Below the pieces are notes generated by a model, which ran no database searches, had not been told where the DNA came from, and worked only from the letters and a program-made list of their open reading frames with translations. The translations under genes were made by a program, and so were the position numbers. From Herbaspirillum robiniae (GTDB lineage Bacteria; Pseudomonadota; Gammaproteobacteria; Burkholderiales; Burkholderiaceae_D): DNA of 64,000 nt. The DNA lies in assembly GCF_002213415.1 (NCBI RefSeq), contig NZ_NJGU01000005.1, positions 434,001 through 498,000 of the forward strand, in the 5' to 3' direction. Positions 37,982 through 47,312 of the stretch are shown here, piece by piece (the first letter of the stretch is position 1; each line of letters begins with the position of its first letter).

Positions 37982-38084
37982 GATGAAATATTGCCAGTTA
38001 AGACGGTAAAATAGGAAATTCGGGGGTAAATCCCCCCGCCAAACCGTGATTTTAACAAAACCGACACCCCGAAGCCCCGATTCC

Positions 38085-39173
38085 ATGCCTTTTTCTTTGT
38101 CCGAAGAACAAAAACAAAATCTGGTGTGGCTGATTGTCGGAATTCTGCTGCTGACCCTGCTGGCCGCGCTGGGCCCCATGCTCTCGCCGTTCATCGCCGC
38201 CGGCATCCTCGGCTACGCGCTCAATCCGGGCGTGGACTGGATCGCCCGGCGCCGCATCGGACCGGTGCGGGTGCCGCGCTTCGTGGCGGTGACCATCATG
38301 GTGCTGCTGCTGATCCTGGCCGCGCTGGCGCTGGTGCTGATCGTGGTGCCGCTGGTGCTGCGCCAGATCCCGCAGCTGCAGGCGCAGATCCCGCCGCTGC
38401 TGGACAAGCTCAACGCGGCCGTGTCGCCGCGGCTGCACCAGCTGGGCTTCGATGTGCGCCTGGACCTGGCCGGCATCAAGGCCCTGCTGACCCAGCAGAT
38501 CAGCACCAGCGGCGACGAGCTGTGGGCCTCGGTGCTGGCGTCGGCGCGCGCGGGCGGCACGGCGCTGCTGGCGTGGGCGGCCAACCTGCTGTTCGTGCCG
38601 ATGGTGCTGTTCTACCTGCTGCAGGACTGGCACCCGTTCATCAAGCGCGTGCAGACCATGATTCCGCGCCGCTGGGCCGGCCGCATCAACACCATGGCCA
38701 CCGAGGTCGATGACCTGCTGGGGCAGTACCTGCGCGGTCAATTGCTGGTGATGCTGGTGCTGGCGGTCTATTATTCAGTGGCGCTGACGCTTGCGGGCTT
38801 CGACAGCGCCATTCCCGTGGGCGTGCTGACCGGCTTGCTGGTCTTCATTCCCTACGTCGGCTTCGGGCTCGGCCTGGTGCTGGCGATCCTGGCCGCCATC
38901 TTGCAGTTCGACGGCGCCGTCGGCCTGCTGTGGGTGGCGCTGATCTACGGCGCCGGCCAGGTGCTGGAAAGCTTTATCCTGACGCCCAAGCTGGTCGGCG
39001 AACGCATCGGCCTGCACCCCTTGGTCGTCATTTTTGCCTTGCTGGCCTTTGGCCAGCTGTTCGGCTTCGTCGGCGTACTGCTGGCGCTGCCGGCATCGGC
39101 CATCGTCTCGGTGATCGCCATCCATGTGCGGCGCGAGTACCTGGCCAGTGATTTCTATAACCGTCAGTCATGA
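38085..39173 (+). CDS. AI-2E family (PerM-like) membrane transporter
   Basis: A 362-residue inner-membrane protein with about seven to eight helices: [20 protein letters not shown] near 12-32, [20 protein letters not shown], and C-terminal [20 protein letters not shown]. The family signature [19 protein letters not shown] and [19 protein letters not shown] place it with AI-2E/PerM exporters, whose substrates vary (autoinducer-2, Na+/H+ exchange or none known). The ATG at 38085 ([15 protein letters not shown]) replaces a GTG 13 codons upstream. Its stop overlaps the hda start by 4 bases (ATGA), implying coupling. Confidence 0.92.
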   Translation: MPFSLSEEQKQNLVWLIVGILLLTLLAALGPMLSPFIAAGILGYALNPGVDWIARRRIGPVRVPRFVAVTIMVLLLILAALALVLIVVPLVLRQIPQLQAQIPPLLDKLNAAVSPRLHQLGFDVRLDLAGIKALLTQQISTSGDELWASVLASARAGGTALLAWAANLLFVPMVLFYLLQDWHPFIKRVQTMIPRRWAGRINTMATEVDDLLGQYLRGQLLVMLVLAVYYSVALTLAGFDSAIPVGVLTGLLVFIPYVGFGLGLVLAILAAILQFDGAVGLLWVALIYGAGQVLESFILTPKLVGERIGLHPLVVIFALLAFGQLFGFVGVLLALPASAIVSVIAIHVRREYLASDFYNRQS

Positions 39174-39874
39174 AACAAATTCCGCTCGATTTAAGCGCGG
39201 ACCAGCCGCAAAGCTTCGATACTTTTGTCACTGGCCGCAACGCTGAACTGCTGGAGCGCCTCAAGCAGCTCGCCGCCGGCGCTGACACGTCCACGCACAC
39301 CGCCAGCGCCAGCACCGACCGCTTCATCTACCTCTGGGCCGAAGCCGGCGCCGGCAAGAGCCACCTGCTGCAGACCGTGGCCACCGCCGTCGGCGCGCGC
39401 GCGCGCGTGATCACTTCCGCGTCCGCCGGCGATGCCTTCGACTACTCCCCGCAGATTTCGCACTACCTGGTCGACGACGTCGACCAGTTGCACGACGACG
39501 CCCAGATCGCCGCCTTCAACCTGTTCAACCAGATCCGCGAACAGGGCGGCTGGCTGGTCTCCAGCGGCAAGCTGCCGCCGACCCGCCTGGAACTGCGCGA
39601 GGACCTGCGCACCCGCCTGGGCTGGGGCCTGATCTACCAGGTGCACGACCTTTCCGACGACGAGAAGATCGCCGCCCTGCTGCAGGCGACCCTGACGCGC
39701 GGCCTCGAAATCCCGCCCGCGGTGCTGATGTACATGCTGACCCATTACCGGCGCGACATGCCTTCGCTGTCGCGCATGCTCGATGCGCTGGACCGCTACT
39801 CGCTGGCGACCAAGCGCGCCATCACGTTGCCTTTGCTGCGCGAACTGTTACAACAGGAATCCGAAGAACAATGA
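39170..39874 (+). CDS. hda: DnaA regulatory inactivator Hda
   Basis: A 234-residue AAA+ protein that, with the loaded sliding clamp, stimulates ATP hydrolysis by DnaA to prevent re-initiation. The N-terminal QIPLDLS is the clamp-binding peptide. The Walker A equivalent is WAEAGAGKSHLLQ, Walker B-like YLVDDVDQLHDD, and DLRTRLGWGLIYQV the sensor region. It overlaps the permease gene by 4 bases and the HAD gene by 4 bases, forming a tight cluster. Length and order are standard for betaproteobacteria. Confidence 0.95.
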   Translation: MKQIPLDLSADQPQSFDTFVTGRNAELLERLKQLAAGADTSTHTASASTDRFIYLWAEAGAGKSHLLQTVATAVGARARVITSASAGDAFDYSPQISHYLVDDVDQLHDDAQIAAFNLFNQIREQGGWLVSSGKLPPTRLELREDLRTRLGWGLIYQVHDLSDDEKIAALLQATLTRGLEIPPAVLMYMLTHYRRDMPSLSRMLDALDRYSLATKRAITLPLLRELLQQESEEQ

Positions 39875-40554
39875 ACCTCGCCTTATTCGATCTCGACCAC
39901 ACCCTGCTGCCCCTCGACTCCGACCACGAGTGGGGAGAATTCCTGGCCCGCATCGGCGCGGTGGAAGCCGAAAGCTTCCGCAAGGCCAACGACCAGTGGT
40001 TCGCCCATTACCAGGCCGGCACGCTGGATCCGATCAAGTACCTGGAGTTCGCCTTCGAGATCCTGTCGCGCTTCCCGCGCGCCCAGCTCGATGAGATGCA
40101 TCGCCAGTTCATGCAGGAAGTGGTGCAGCCCGCCATCCTGCCGCAAGCCGTGGCGCTGGTGAAGAAGCACCTCGACGCCGGCGACCTGGTGGCCATCGTC
40201 ACCGCCACCAACCACTTCGTCACCAAGCCCATCGCCGAGCAGTTCGGCCGCGTGCACCTGATCGCGGCCATGCCCGAGCTGGACGCGCAAGGCAACATCA
40301 CCGGCAAGCTGGTGGGCACGCCGACCCTGGGTGCCGGCAAGGTCACGCACACCGACGCCTGGCTGGCCGAGCTCGGACATACGCTGGACAAGTTCGAACG
40401 CAGCTACTTCTACAGCGATTCGCAAAACGACATCCCGCTGCTGGAGCGCGTGACCCACCCGATCGCCACCAACCCCAACGCCAAGCTGCTGGCCCACGCG
40501 CAAGAGCGCGGCTGGCCGGTGCTGAACCTCTTCGAAGACGGCCACGCCCAATGA
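39871..40554 (+). CDS. HAD-IB family phosphatase (SerB-like)
   Basis: A 227-residue haloacid-dehalogenase-fold phosphatase. The catalytic DxD is Asp7/Asp9 in LALFDLDHTLLPLDSDHEWG. Motif II is IVTATNHF, motif III spans GKVTHTDAWL, and motif IV is SYFYSDSQNDIPLLERV. It belongs to the HAD-IB subfamily near phosphoserine phosphatase, but such members in this genomic position usually have undefined phosphomonoester substrates. It overlaps hda and pcnB by 4 bases each, so it is a co-translated member of the cluster. Confidence 0.9.
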   Translation: MNLALFDLDHTLLPLDSDHEWGEFLARIGAVEAESFRKANDQWFAHYQAGTLDPIKYLEFAFEILSRFPRAQLDEMHRQFMQEVVQPAILPQAVALVKKHLDAGDLVAIVTATNHFVTKPIAEQFGRVHLIAAMPELDAQGNITGKLVGTPTLGAGKVTHTDAWLAELGHTLDKFERSYFYSDSQNDIPLLERVTHPIATNPNAKLLAHAQERGWPVLNLFEDGHAQ

Positions 40555-42098
40555 TCAAGAAGCTGATTCGCTCGATCCTGGGCAAGGGCAAGAAGACCGC
40601 CGGGGCCGCCGGCGGCTCCACCGAGCCCGATGTGCTGGGCCCCAAGCAGCACGGCATCGATCCGTCGCTGGTTTCTCCCAACGCGGTGCGCGTGACGCAA
40701 ACCCTGCAGGAAGCCGGCTTCAAGGCCTTCATCGTCGGCGGCGCGGTGCGCGACCTGCTGCTGTCGGTCAAGCCCAAGGACTTTGACGTCGCCACCAACG
40801 CCACCCCGGAGCAGGTCAAGGCGCTGTTCCGCCGCGCCTTCATCATCGGCCGCCGTTTCCAGATCGTGCACGTGATGTTCGGCCAGGAGCTCATCGAGGT
40901 CACGACCTTCCGCGGCGCCTCGGCCGACAGCTCTCCCAAGGACGAACATGGCCGCGTGCTGCGCGACAACACCTTCGGCGAGCAGCATGAAGACGCCGTG
41001 CGGCGCGACTTCACCATCAATGCGATGTACTACGATCCGGCCTCGCAGACGGTGCTGGATTACCACGGTGGCATCGCCGACATCCGCGCCAAGACGCTGC
41101 GCATCATCGGCGAGCCGGAAGCGCGCTACCGCGAAGACCCGGTGCGCATGCTGCGCGTGGTGCGCTTCGCCGCCAAGCTGAAATTCACCATCGATCCGGC
41201 CAGCAGCAAACCCATCCGCGTGATGGCGCCGCTGATCGACAACGTGCCGGCCGCGCGCGTGTTCGACGAAATGCTCAAGCTGCTCATGAGCGGCCATGCG
41301 CTGGCCTGCCTGCAGCAGTTGCGCAAGGAAGGCCTGCATCACGGCCTGCTGCCGCTGCTGGACGTGGTGCTGGAGCAGCCGCTGGGCGAGAAGTTCGTCA
41401 CGCTGGCGCTGGCCAATACCGACGCCCGCGTCAAGCAGGGCAAACCGGTGTCGCCGGGCTTCCTGTTCGCCTCGCTGCTGTGGCACCAGGTGCTGGAGAA
41501 ATGGCGCGCCTACCAGGCCGCCGGCGAGTTCCCGATCCCGGCGCTGCACCTGGCCGCCGACGACGTGCTCGACGCCCAGACCGAGAAGCTCGCCCTGCAG
41601 CGCAAGATCGCCTCCGACATGCGCGACATCTGGGCCATGCAGCCGCGCTTCGAGCGCCGCGTGGGCAAAGCGCCGTACAAGCTGCTGGAACACCTGCGCC
41701 TGCGCGCCGGCTACGACTTCCTGCTGCTGCGCTGCGAATCGGGCGAACTGGACGCCGAACTGGGCGCATGGTGGGAAGCCTTCATCGCCGGCAACGGCGC
41801 CGAGCGCGAGGAGCTGATCGCGCGCAAGCCGGCCGACGCCTCTTCCGGCCCCGCGCCCAAAAAACGCAAGCGCCGCGGCGGACGCAACCGCTCCAAGAGC
41901 GGCGCGCCGGGCGAGCAGTCCTTCGACGACCAGGCTCCGGCTGAACCGGCGACCGCCGCCGAGACCGCCACGCCTGAACCACAGGACGGTCCCGCAGCCG
42001 GCGACGGCGAAGCGCCCAAACGCCGTCGTCGCCGCCGTAGCGGCAGCGGCGGAGGCTCCTCCGGCAACGACCAGGCGCCCGCCGCCGGCGGCGAATAA
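40551..42098 (+). CDS. pcnB: Poly(A) polymerase I
   Basis: A 515-residue nucleotidyltransferase adding poly(A) tails to RNA 3' ends, which promotes decay. The core is FIVGGAVRDLLLSVKPKDFD followed by RFQIVHVMFGQELIEVTTFR and the FTINAMYYD motif, then the RNA-binding neck and body. The C-terminal 90 residues are very basic and low-complexity (KKRKRRGGRNRSK ... KRRRRRRSG), a probable RNA or membrane tether and a frequent feature of bacterial PcnB over CCA-adding enzymes. Overlaps the HAD gene by 4 bases; folK starts 7 bases downstream. Confidence 0.96.
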   Translation: MIKKLIRSILGKGKKTAGAAGGSTEPDVLGPKQHGIDPSLVSPNAVRVTQTLQEAGFKAFIVGGAVRDLLLSVKPKDFDVATNATPEQVKALFRRAFIIGRRFQIVHVMFGQELIEVTTFRGASADSSPKDEHGRVLRDNTFGEQHEDAVRRDFTINAMYYDPASQTVLDYHGGIADIRAKTLRIIGEPEARYREDPVRMLRVVRFAAKLKFTIDPASSKPIRVMAPLIDNVPAARVFDEMLKLLMSGHALACLQQLRKEGLHHGLLPLLDVVLEQPLGEKFVTLALANTDARVKQGKPVSPGFLFASLLWHQVLEKWRAYQAAGEFPIPALHLAADDVLDAQTEKLALQRKIASDMRDIWAMQPRFERRVGKAPYKLLEHLRLRAGYDFLLLRCESGELDAELGAWWEAFIAGNGAEREELIARKPADASSGPAPKKRKRRGGRNRSKSGAPGEQSFDDQAPAEPATAAETATPEPQDGPAAGDGEAPKRRRRRRSGSGGGSSGNDQAPAAGGE

Positions 42099-42105
42099 TC
42101 CGCGC

Positions 42106-42591
42106 ATGCAAGCGCAGCAGACCATCGCCTACATCGGCATAGGCGGCAACCTCGGTGACGCCCGCGCCACGGTCGAGCAGGCCATTGTCCGGCTGGCGTC
42201 CCTCCCCGGTTCGCAACTGCTGCGCGTCTCGTCCCTGTACCGCACGGCGCCGGTGGACTCCAGCGGCGACGACTACGTCAACGCCGTGGCCCAGCTCGCC
42301 ACCACGCTGGCGCCGACGGACCTGCTGCATGCATTGCAGCAGGTCGAACTGGACCACGGCCGCGAACGCCCCTACCGCAACGCGCCGCGCACGCTCGACC
42401 TCGACGTGCTGCTCTACGGCGAGGCCCGCATCGATAGCGCCGAGCTGCAGGTACCGCATCCGCGCATGTCGCAGCGCGCCTTCGTGCTGGCGCCGCTGCT
42501 GGAAATCGATCCGGCCGTCTCGATCCCCGGCGCCGGTCCCGCAGCCCCCTATCTGGCCGGCATCACCGACCAGCCCATCAGCAGGCTCTGA
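42106..42591 (+). CDS. folK: 6-hydroxymethyl-7,8-dihydropterin pyrophosphokinase
   Basis: A 161-residue folate-pathway kinase transferring pyrophosphate from ATP to 6-hydroxymethyl-dihydropterin. Family motifs are IAYIGIGGNLGDARATVEQA, VDSSGDDYVNAVAQL, the signature RPYRNAPRTLDLDVLLYG and VPHPRMSQRAFVLAPLLEI. It directly follows pcnB. In related genomes the deoxynucleoside kinase and panB genes come next; here those two lie 13 kb away, beyond a chemosensory island, which suggests an insertion immediately after folK. Confidence 0.96.
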   Translation: MQAQQTIAYIGIGGNLGDARATVEQAIVRLASLPGSQLLRVSSLYRTAPVDSSGDDYVNAVAQLATTLAPTDLLHALQQVELDHGRERPYRNAPRTLDLDVLLYGEARIDSAELQVPHPRMSQRAFVLAPLLEIDPAVSIPGAGPAAPYLAGITDQPISRL

Positions 42592-42737
42592 GGGCGCGGA
42601 CAAGCGCTGTCCCGCCCCCGTCCATCTCCCTTGCGAACTTCATCGCCGGCGCCGGCTCTGAGCCAGACGCGCGATGCGCCGGTTCGCGAGCTCATTGCCT
42701 GGCCGCATCGCCGCCCCCACCTGCCAAGGAGACACGC

Positions 42738-43241
42738 ATGAAACTGGAAGGATCCTGCCACTGCGGCGCCGTCAGCTTCAGCCTCGAGAGCGACTCGCCC
42801 TATCCCTACCAGCGCTGCTACTGTTCGATCTGCCGCAAGACCCAGGGCGGCGGCGGTTACGCCATCAATCTCGGCGGCGACTACAGGACGCTCAAGGTGC
42901 GCGGCCGCAAGGCCATCAGCATCTATCACGCGCGCATGAAGGAACCCGGCGCGCAGCGTGCCCACCGCAGCACCGCGCAGCGTCATTTCTGCAGCAAGTG
43001 CGGCAGTGCGCTATGGCTGTACAGCCCGGAGTGGCCGGATCTCGTGCATCCGTTCGCCTCGGCCATCGATACACCCCTGCCGGCGCCGCCGGAGCACACG
43101 CACCTGCTGCTGGACTCGAAAGCGCCGTGGGTGGAAGTGGAAGGAAAGAAGAAGGACAAGAAATTCCAGCATTTCCCGAAGGAATCGCTGCTGGAATGGC
43201 ATCAGCGGCTGGGGTTCGCCCCGCGCACGCTGGAAGAGTGA
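42738..43241 (+). CDS. GFA-family (glutathione-dependent formaldehyde-activating) protein
   Basis: A 167-residue zinc-binding protein of the GFA fold. The cysteine set is present: GSCHCGAVSF near residues 6-15, CYCSICRKTQ near 32-41, and HFCSKCGSALW near 83-93. The name comes from formaldehyde-glutathione chemistry, but most members have no demonstrated substrate. It has its own ribosome site (AAGGAGAC) and is convergent with the receiver-EAL gene, 13 bases apart, so it lies at the border of the chemosensory island and may have arrived with it. Confidence 0.88.
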   Translation: MKLEGSCHCGAVSFSLESDSPYPYQRCYCSICRKTQGGGGYAINLGGDYRTLKVRGRKAISIYHARMKEPGAQRAHRSTAQRHFCSKCGSALWLYSPEWPDLVHPFASAIDTPLPAPPEHTHLLLDSKAPWVEVEGKKKDKKFQHFPKESLLEWHQRLGFAPRTLEE

Positions 43242-43254
43242 AGCAGAAAGGCGC

Positions 43255-44532
43255 TCAGAGCGCGCCGTTCTGCGCGCTGTCCGAAGGCTCGCCTTCGCGC
43301 GGCAGCGGCCGCAGTTCGGCCAGCCGGCGATGGTGTCCCTTGAGCCACAGCGGAAGCTCGTTGGCCGGCATCGGCTTGGCGATCAGGTAGCCCTGGCCGA
43401 TGTTGCAGCCGAAGTCCTGCAGCAGGCGCCAGTCTTCCATGGTCTCGATGCCTTCGGCCACGGTCACCAGCTCCAGCCTTTGCGCCATGTCCAGCGCGGA
43501 CTGCAGGATCACGCGCAGGTTCTTGCGCTCGTGCGCGCCATGCACGAAGGAGCGGTCGATCTTGAGCTCGGTGAACGGGATGCGCGCAAGCTGCTGCATC
43601 GATGAAAAACCGGTGCCGTAGTCGTCAATGGACAAGCCGAAACCCTTGAGCCGCAGGCGCGCCAGCGTGCCCAGCGAATTGCCCTTGTTGGCCACCACCG
43701 AACTCTCGGTGATCTCCAGCACCACGCGGTCGGCCGGCAGCGCGTGGCGATCCACCAGCGCCATGATGCGATGCATGAAGTCGGACTGCTCCAGCGACAG
43801 CGGCGACAGGTTCACCGCCACCTTGATGGCCAGCCCGCGGCTGTGCCACACCGCCGCCTGCGCCATGGCCTGGTCCATCATGCTGATGGTGAGGTCGTGG
43901 ATCAGGCCGCACTGCTCGGCCATCGGAATGAAGCGATCCGGCGGGATCATGCCGCGCTCCGGATGCAGCCAGCGCGCCAGCGCCTCGACGCCCTTGAGGA
44001 TGCCGGTCTGCACGTCGACCTTGGGCTGGTAGTAGGGCACCACCTGGCCGCCGGCGATCGCGGCGGCCAGGTCGGATTCGCACATCGACGGCTGCGGATC
44101 GAAATTCTGGCGCGCGTCGTTGCGCGTGGGAGTGAAGCTGCGCAATGCGGACTTGAGTTTTTCCTGGCTGAGCGGCTTTTGCAGCGCGCCCAGCACGCGC
44201 ATGCCCAGCGCCTGGATCATGGTCTCCACAGACAGCAGCAGCGAAGCTTCGCGACTGGAAGCGACGATCAGCGGCATGTTTACGCCCTTCTGCTGCAGAT
44301 GCTGGATCAGCTCGATGCCGTCCATCCCAGGCATCTCGAGATCGATCACGGCCAGGCCCGGCGGCAGCTTCAGCAAGGCCAGCAGATCCAACGCCTCATT
44401 GCCGTTGCCGGCCTCGTAGATCATGTCCACGCCCAGTTCGTGCAGCAGGCCCACCGTGTGCTGCCGTTGCAGCGCACTGTCGTCGACCACCAGCGCTGAC
44501 TCGATCAGCTCATTCAGGTTCTCGGAAGCCAT
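43255..44532 (-). CDS. Response regulator with EAL c-di-GMP phosphodiesterase domain
   Basis: About 425 residues. An N-terminal receiver ([10 protein letters not shown]; phosphoacceptor Asp64 in [13 protein letters not shown]; Lys in GALQKPLS) is joined to an EAL domain with catalytic elements intact: [55 protein letters not shown] and [10 protein letters not shown]. Architecture as in RocR, so it probably hydrolyses c-di-GMP under phosphorylation control. The ATG at 44532 overlaps the end of cheB by 23 bases. It is the last gene of the che operon, making CheA the likely phosphodonor and linking chemosensing to c-di-GMP. Confidence 0.93.
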   Translation of the reverse strand: MASENLNELIESALVVDDSALQRQHTVGLLHELGVDMIYEAGNGNEALDLLALLKLPPGLAVIDLEMPGMDGIELIQHLQQKGVNMPLIVASSREASLLLSVETMIQALGMRVLGALQKPLSQEKLKSALRSFTPTRNDARQNFDPQPSMCESDLAAAIAGGQVVPYYQPKVDVQTGILKGVEALARWLHPERGMIPPDRFIPMAEQCGLIHDLTISMMDQAMAQAAVWHSRGLAIKVAVNLSPLSLEQSDFMHRIMALVDRHALPADRVVLEITESSVVANKGNSLGTLARLRLKGFGLSIDDYGTGFSSMQQLARIPFTELKIDRSFVHGAHERKNLRVILQSALDMAQRLELVTVAEGIETMEDWRLLQDFGCNIGQGYLIAKPMPANELPLWLKGHHRRLAELRPLPREGEPSDSAQNGAL

Positions 44533-45733
44533 ATTGTTCAATCACAGCAGAGATGTTTTCAAGGGAGATGACGTCACCGACGCCACCCAGCTGTATTGCT
44601 TCTTTCGGCATGCCGAAGACGACGCTGCTGCGCTCATCCTGGGCATAGGTGGCGGCGCCACGATCAGCCATTTCCCTGAGGCCGCGGGCGCCATCGTCGC
44701 CCATGCCGGTCATGATGATGCCGACCGCATTGCTGCCGGCGGCTTTCGCCACCGAGCGGAACAGCACATCCACCGAGGGCTTGTGCCGGCTCACGAGAGG
44801 ACCGTTGATGACCTCAACATAGTACTGCACGCCATCCCGCTTGACCACAAGGTGCATCCCGCCGGGCGCGATGAGCACGCGGCCCGGCACGATCATGTCG
44901 AGGTGCTCGGCCTCCTTGACGTCGACCATGGAAATCTTGTGCAGGCGATCGGCGAAACTGCGCGTGAACCGTTCCGGCATGTGCTGCACCACCACCACCC
45001 CCGGGCAGTGCGTGCTCAGTCCGCCCAGCACCATCTCCAGCGCCTGCGGCCCGCCGGTCGATGCGCCGATGGCGACGATCCTGGCCGTAGCCGGATGGAA
45101 AGCATCGGCCGCTCCCGGCGCCTCCAGCACCGCATCGGCGCTGTATCTCTGCAACCCGGCGACCCAGCCTTCATGATGCCTCATTTCCCTCGGCGGCGCT
45201 TTCGGCATGCGTGCTTCAGCCGGCAGCGGTGCCGCTGGCGCAACACTTGCCGCCGAGACTGCGGCCGGTGTCGCTTCCGGCGCAGGCGCAGTGGTCTGAG
45301 AGACATGCGCCGCATGGCCGGCGATACTGCGTGCAGGATGGGCCTGGGCGGCGGCGCGGATCGCATTGGCCAGGTCGTCGAAGGTGTCGTGCAGGAAATC
45401 GCGCACGCCCAGCGCCGGCTTGGAGATCACGCTGACCGCGCCGGCCGCCAGCGCCTCCATCGTCACGCCGGTGCTGCTGTCAGCGCGGGTCGAACAGATG
45501 ATGACGGGCGTGGGGCGCACCGCCATGATCTGCTTCAGGAAGGTGATGCCGTCCATGCGCGGCATCTCGATATCGAGCACGATCACGTCCGGCCATTCCT
45601 GGCGCATCTTGCGCATGGCGAAGATGGGGTCGGACGCGGTCGCCGCCACCTGGATGTCGCTGGTCGCGCCCAACAGCTCCTGCATCAGCTGGCGCACTAC
45701 CGAGGAGTCGTCGACCACCATCACGCGAATCAT
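44510..45733 (-). CDS. cheB: Chemoreceptor methylesterase CheB
   Basis: A 407-residue protein. The receiver occupies 1-120 ([14 protein letters not shown]; Asp54 in [13 protein letters not shown]). A long Ala/Pro linker (about 140-210) leads to the methylesterase domain with its Ser-His-Asp residues: [34 protein letters not shown] and [17 protein letters not shown]. It removes methyl groups from receptors and deamidates glutamines when phosphorylated by CheA. The ATG at 45733 begins the receiver; codons upstream are not family sequence. The long linker is the only oddity. It lies 103 bases after cheR. Confidence 0.96.
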   Translation of the reverse strand: MIRVMVVDDSSVVRQLMQELLGATSDIQVAATASDPIFAMRKMRQEWPDVIVLDIEMPRMDGITFLKQIMAVRPTPVIICSTRADSSTGVTMEALAAGAVSVISKPALGVRDFLHDTFDDLANAIRAAAQAHPARSIAGHAAHVSQTTAPAPEATPAAVSAASVAPAAPLPAEARMPKAPPREMRHHEGWVAGLQRYSADAVLEAPGAADAFHPATARIVAIGASTGGPQALEMVLGGLSTHCPGVVVVQHMPERFTRSFADRLHKISMVDVKEAEHLDMIVPGRVLIAPGGMHLVVKRDGVQYYVEVINGPLVSRHKPSVDVLFRSVAKAAGSNAVGIIMTGMGDDGARGLREMADRGAATYAQDERSSVVFGMPKEAIQLGGVGDVISLENISAVIEQYGFREPE

Positions 45734-45774
45734 GGCTGCCCCCCTGGCCGGCAATGCGCGACCGCGCGCGATGC

Positions 45775-45813
45775 GGCGCAACATGCGGCACGAGTCGTGG
45801 CGCAACGTGCGGC
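45775..45813. repeat. Short direct repeat in the cheR-cheB gap
   Basis: Two 15-base units, GGCGCAACATGCGGC (45775-45789) and GGCGCAACGTGCGGC (45799-45813), differ at one position and start 24 bases apart, with a small palindrome (CACGAGTCGTG) between them. Significance unknown. Confidence 0.4.
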
Positions 45814-45836
45814 GTGATCCGGGACGGTGCGGCGTC

Positions 45837-46667
45837 TCATTCCGGCTTCCTGTAGATCGAGGGCGAATGCATTTCCAGCGCCAGGTTCATCCCGTGCAGC
45901 GACTCCGAATGACCCACCACCAGATAGCCTCCGGGCCGCAGGCGGCTGAGCACGTCGCTGACCACCTGCACCTTGGTCGGGAAATCGAAATAGATGATGA
46001 CGTTGCGCAGGAAGATCAGGTCGAAGCTGCCGTCGTCGAAAGCGCCCAGGTCGGTCAGGTTGCGCTGCGCGAACTCGACCTTGCGCCGCAATGTCCCTTC
46101 CACCAGGAAATGCCCCTCGTACTCGGCGGTGCCGCGCAGGCAATAGCGCTTCAGGTACTGGCGCGGAATATTCTGTCCGCGCGCCATCGGGTACAGCGCC
46201 CGGCGCGCGAAGCTGAGCACGCGCGTGCTGATGTCGGAGGCGAACACCGACCAGGAACCGTCGGGCCGGTAGTGGTCCAGCAGCATCGACAAGGTATAGG
46301 CCTCCTCCCCGGTCGAACTGGCCGCGCTCCACACGCGCAGCGTCTTCACCGACGACCAGGCGGGCAACAGCTCGTTGCCCAGGAAATCGAAATGGCTCTG
46401 TTCGCGGAAGAAATAAGTCTCGTTGGTCGTGATCAGGTCGATCGCCCGCTGGCGCTCGGTGCCGCCGTCGTCGGCGGCGATCAGCGCGTGGTACTGACTG
46501 AGCTGGCGCAGCCCCAGTTCGTGCATGCGGCTGCCCAGGCGGCTTTGCAGCAGCGCCTTCTTGGACACCGGCAAGTGCAGCCCGATATGCTGCTTGAACA
46601 GCTGCTGGAACAACAGCATCTCGCGGTCGCTGACATCCGGTTCAACCAGTGCGGGGCCGCTGTTCAT
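45837..46667 (-). CDS. cheR: Chemoreceptor methyltransferase CheR
   Basis: A 276-residue SAM-dependent methyltransferase that methylates glutamates on MCPs. The N-terminal helical domain ([20 protein letters not shown]) precedes the signature [17 protein letters not shown] and the SAM-binding [20 protein letters not shown]. Then come [13 protein letters not shown] and the C-terminal [16 protein letters not shown]. It overlaps none of its neighbours but sits 3 bases after cheW in the che operon. The two operon MCPs lack a docking pentapeptide; the MCP at 16.3 kb has one. Confidence 0.96.
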   Translation of the reverse strand: MNSGPALVEPDVSDREMLLFQQLFKQHIGLHLPVSKKALLQSRLGSRMHELGLRQLSQYHALIAADDGGTERQRAIDLITTNETYFFREQSHFDFLGNELLPAWSSVKTLRVWSAASSTGEEAYTLSMLLDHYRPDGSWSVFASDISTRVLSFARRALYPMARGQNIPRQYLKRYCLRGTAEYEGHFLVEGTLRRKVEFAQRNLTDLGAFDDGSFDLIFLRNVIIYFDFPTKVQVVSDVLSRLRPGGYLVVGHSESLHGMNLALEMHSPSIYRKPE

Positions 46668-46670
46668 CGT

Positions 46671-47264
46671 TCAATCCTCCCGGCCCTCTGCATGCGCGCG
46701 CAGCGCGCGCTCTTCACGGTCCTCGCCGGCCAGCACGCCGTCCGAACTGATGCCCAGCAGGCTGGCCAGTTCATCCACCGACAGCACCCTGGGCACATCG
46801 AGCACCACCACGAAACGCTCGTTGATATTGATCATGCCTTCGATGAAATCGGCGCGGATGCCGGCGCCGAACGACGGCCGAGGTTCGATCCGGTCGGTCT
46901 CCAGGCTCAGCACCGCGCTGACCGCGTCGACCATCACGCCAAGCAGCAATTGCTGGTCGTCCTGCTGCAGCTCCATGATGATGATGCAGGTGCGCTTGGC
47001 GATGACGGTGGGCGCGCGACCGAAGCGCACCGACAGGTCGATCACCGGCACCACCGAGCCGCGCAGGTTGATCACGCCGCGCAAAAAACTGGGCATCAGC
47101 GGCACCTCGGTGAGCCCGCCGAACTCGATGATCTCGCGGATGCTGCCGATAGGCATCGCGAAACTTTCGGTGCCAACCAGGAAGGTCAGGAACTGGCGGC
47201 TCTCCACCGCCTCTTCCTGCTGCCGTTTCCTGAAGGTCTCGCCGTTCAACGACACGCTAGGCAT
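46671..47264 (-). CDS. cheW: Chemotaxis coupling protein CheW
   Basis: A 197-residue CheW that bridges MCPs and CheA in signalling arrays. Core motifs are QFLTFLVGTESFAMPIGSIR, FLRGVINLRGSVVPVIDLSV and VVLDVPRVLSVDELASLL. It is longer than the usual 160 because of N- and C-terminal tails. The ATG at 47264 has a strong AGGAG ribosome site; a TTG six codons upstream is less likely. It lies between an MCP (48 bases upstream) and cheR. Confidence 0.95.
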   Translation of the reverse strand: MPSVSLNGETFRKRQQEEAVESRQFLTFLVGTESFAMPIGSIREIIEFGGLTEVPLMPSFLRGVINLRGSVVPVIDLSVRFGRAPTVIAKRTCIIIMELQQDDQQLLLGVMVDAVSAVLSLETDRIEPRPSFGAGIRADFIEGMININERFVVVLDVPRVLSVDELASLLGISSDGVLAGEDREERALRAHAEGRED

Positions 47265-47312
47265 CGCCTTCTCCTCTTGCAAATTCGATTTCAGTTGATC
47301 GTGCCGGCGCGT

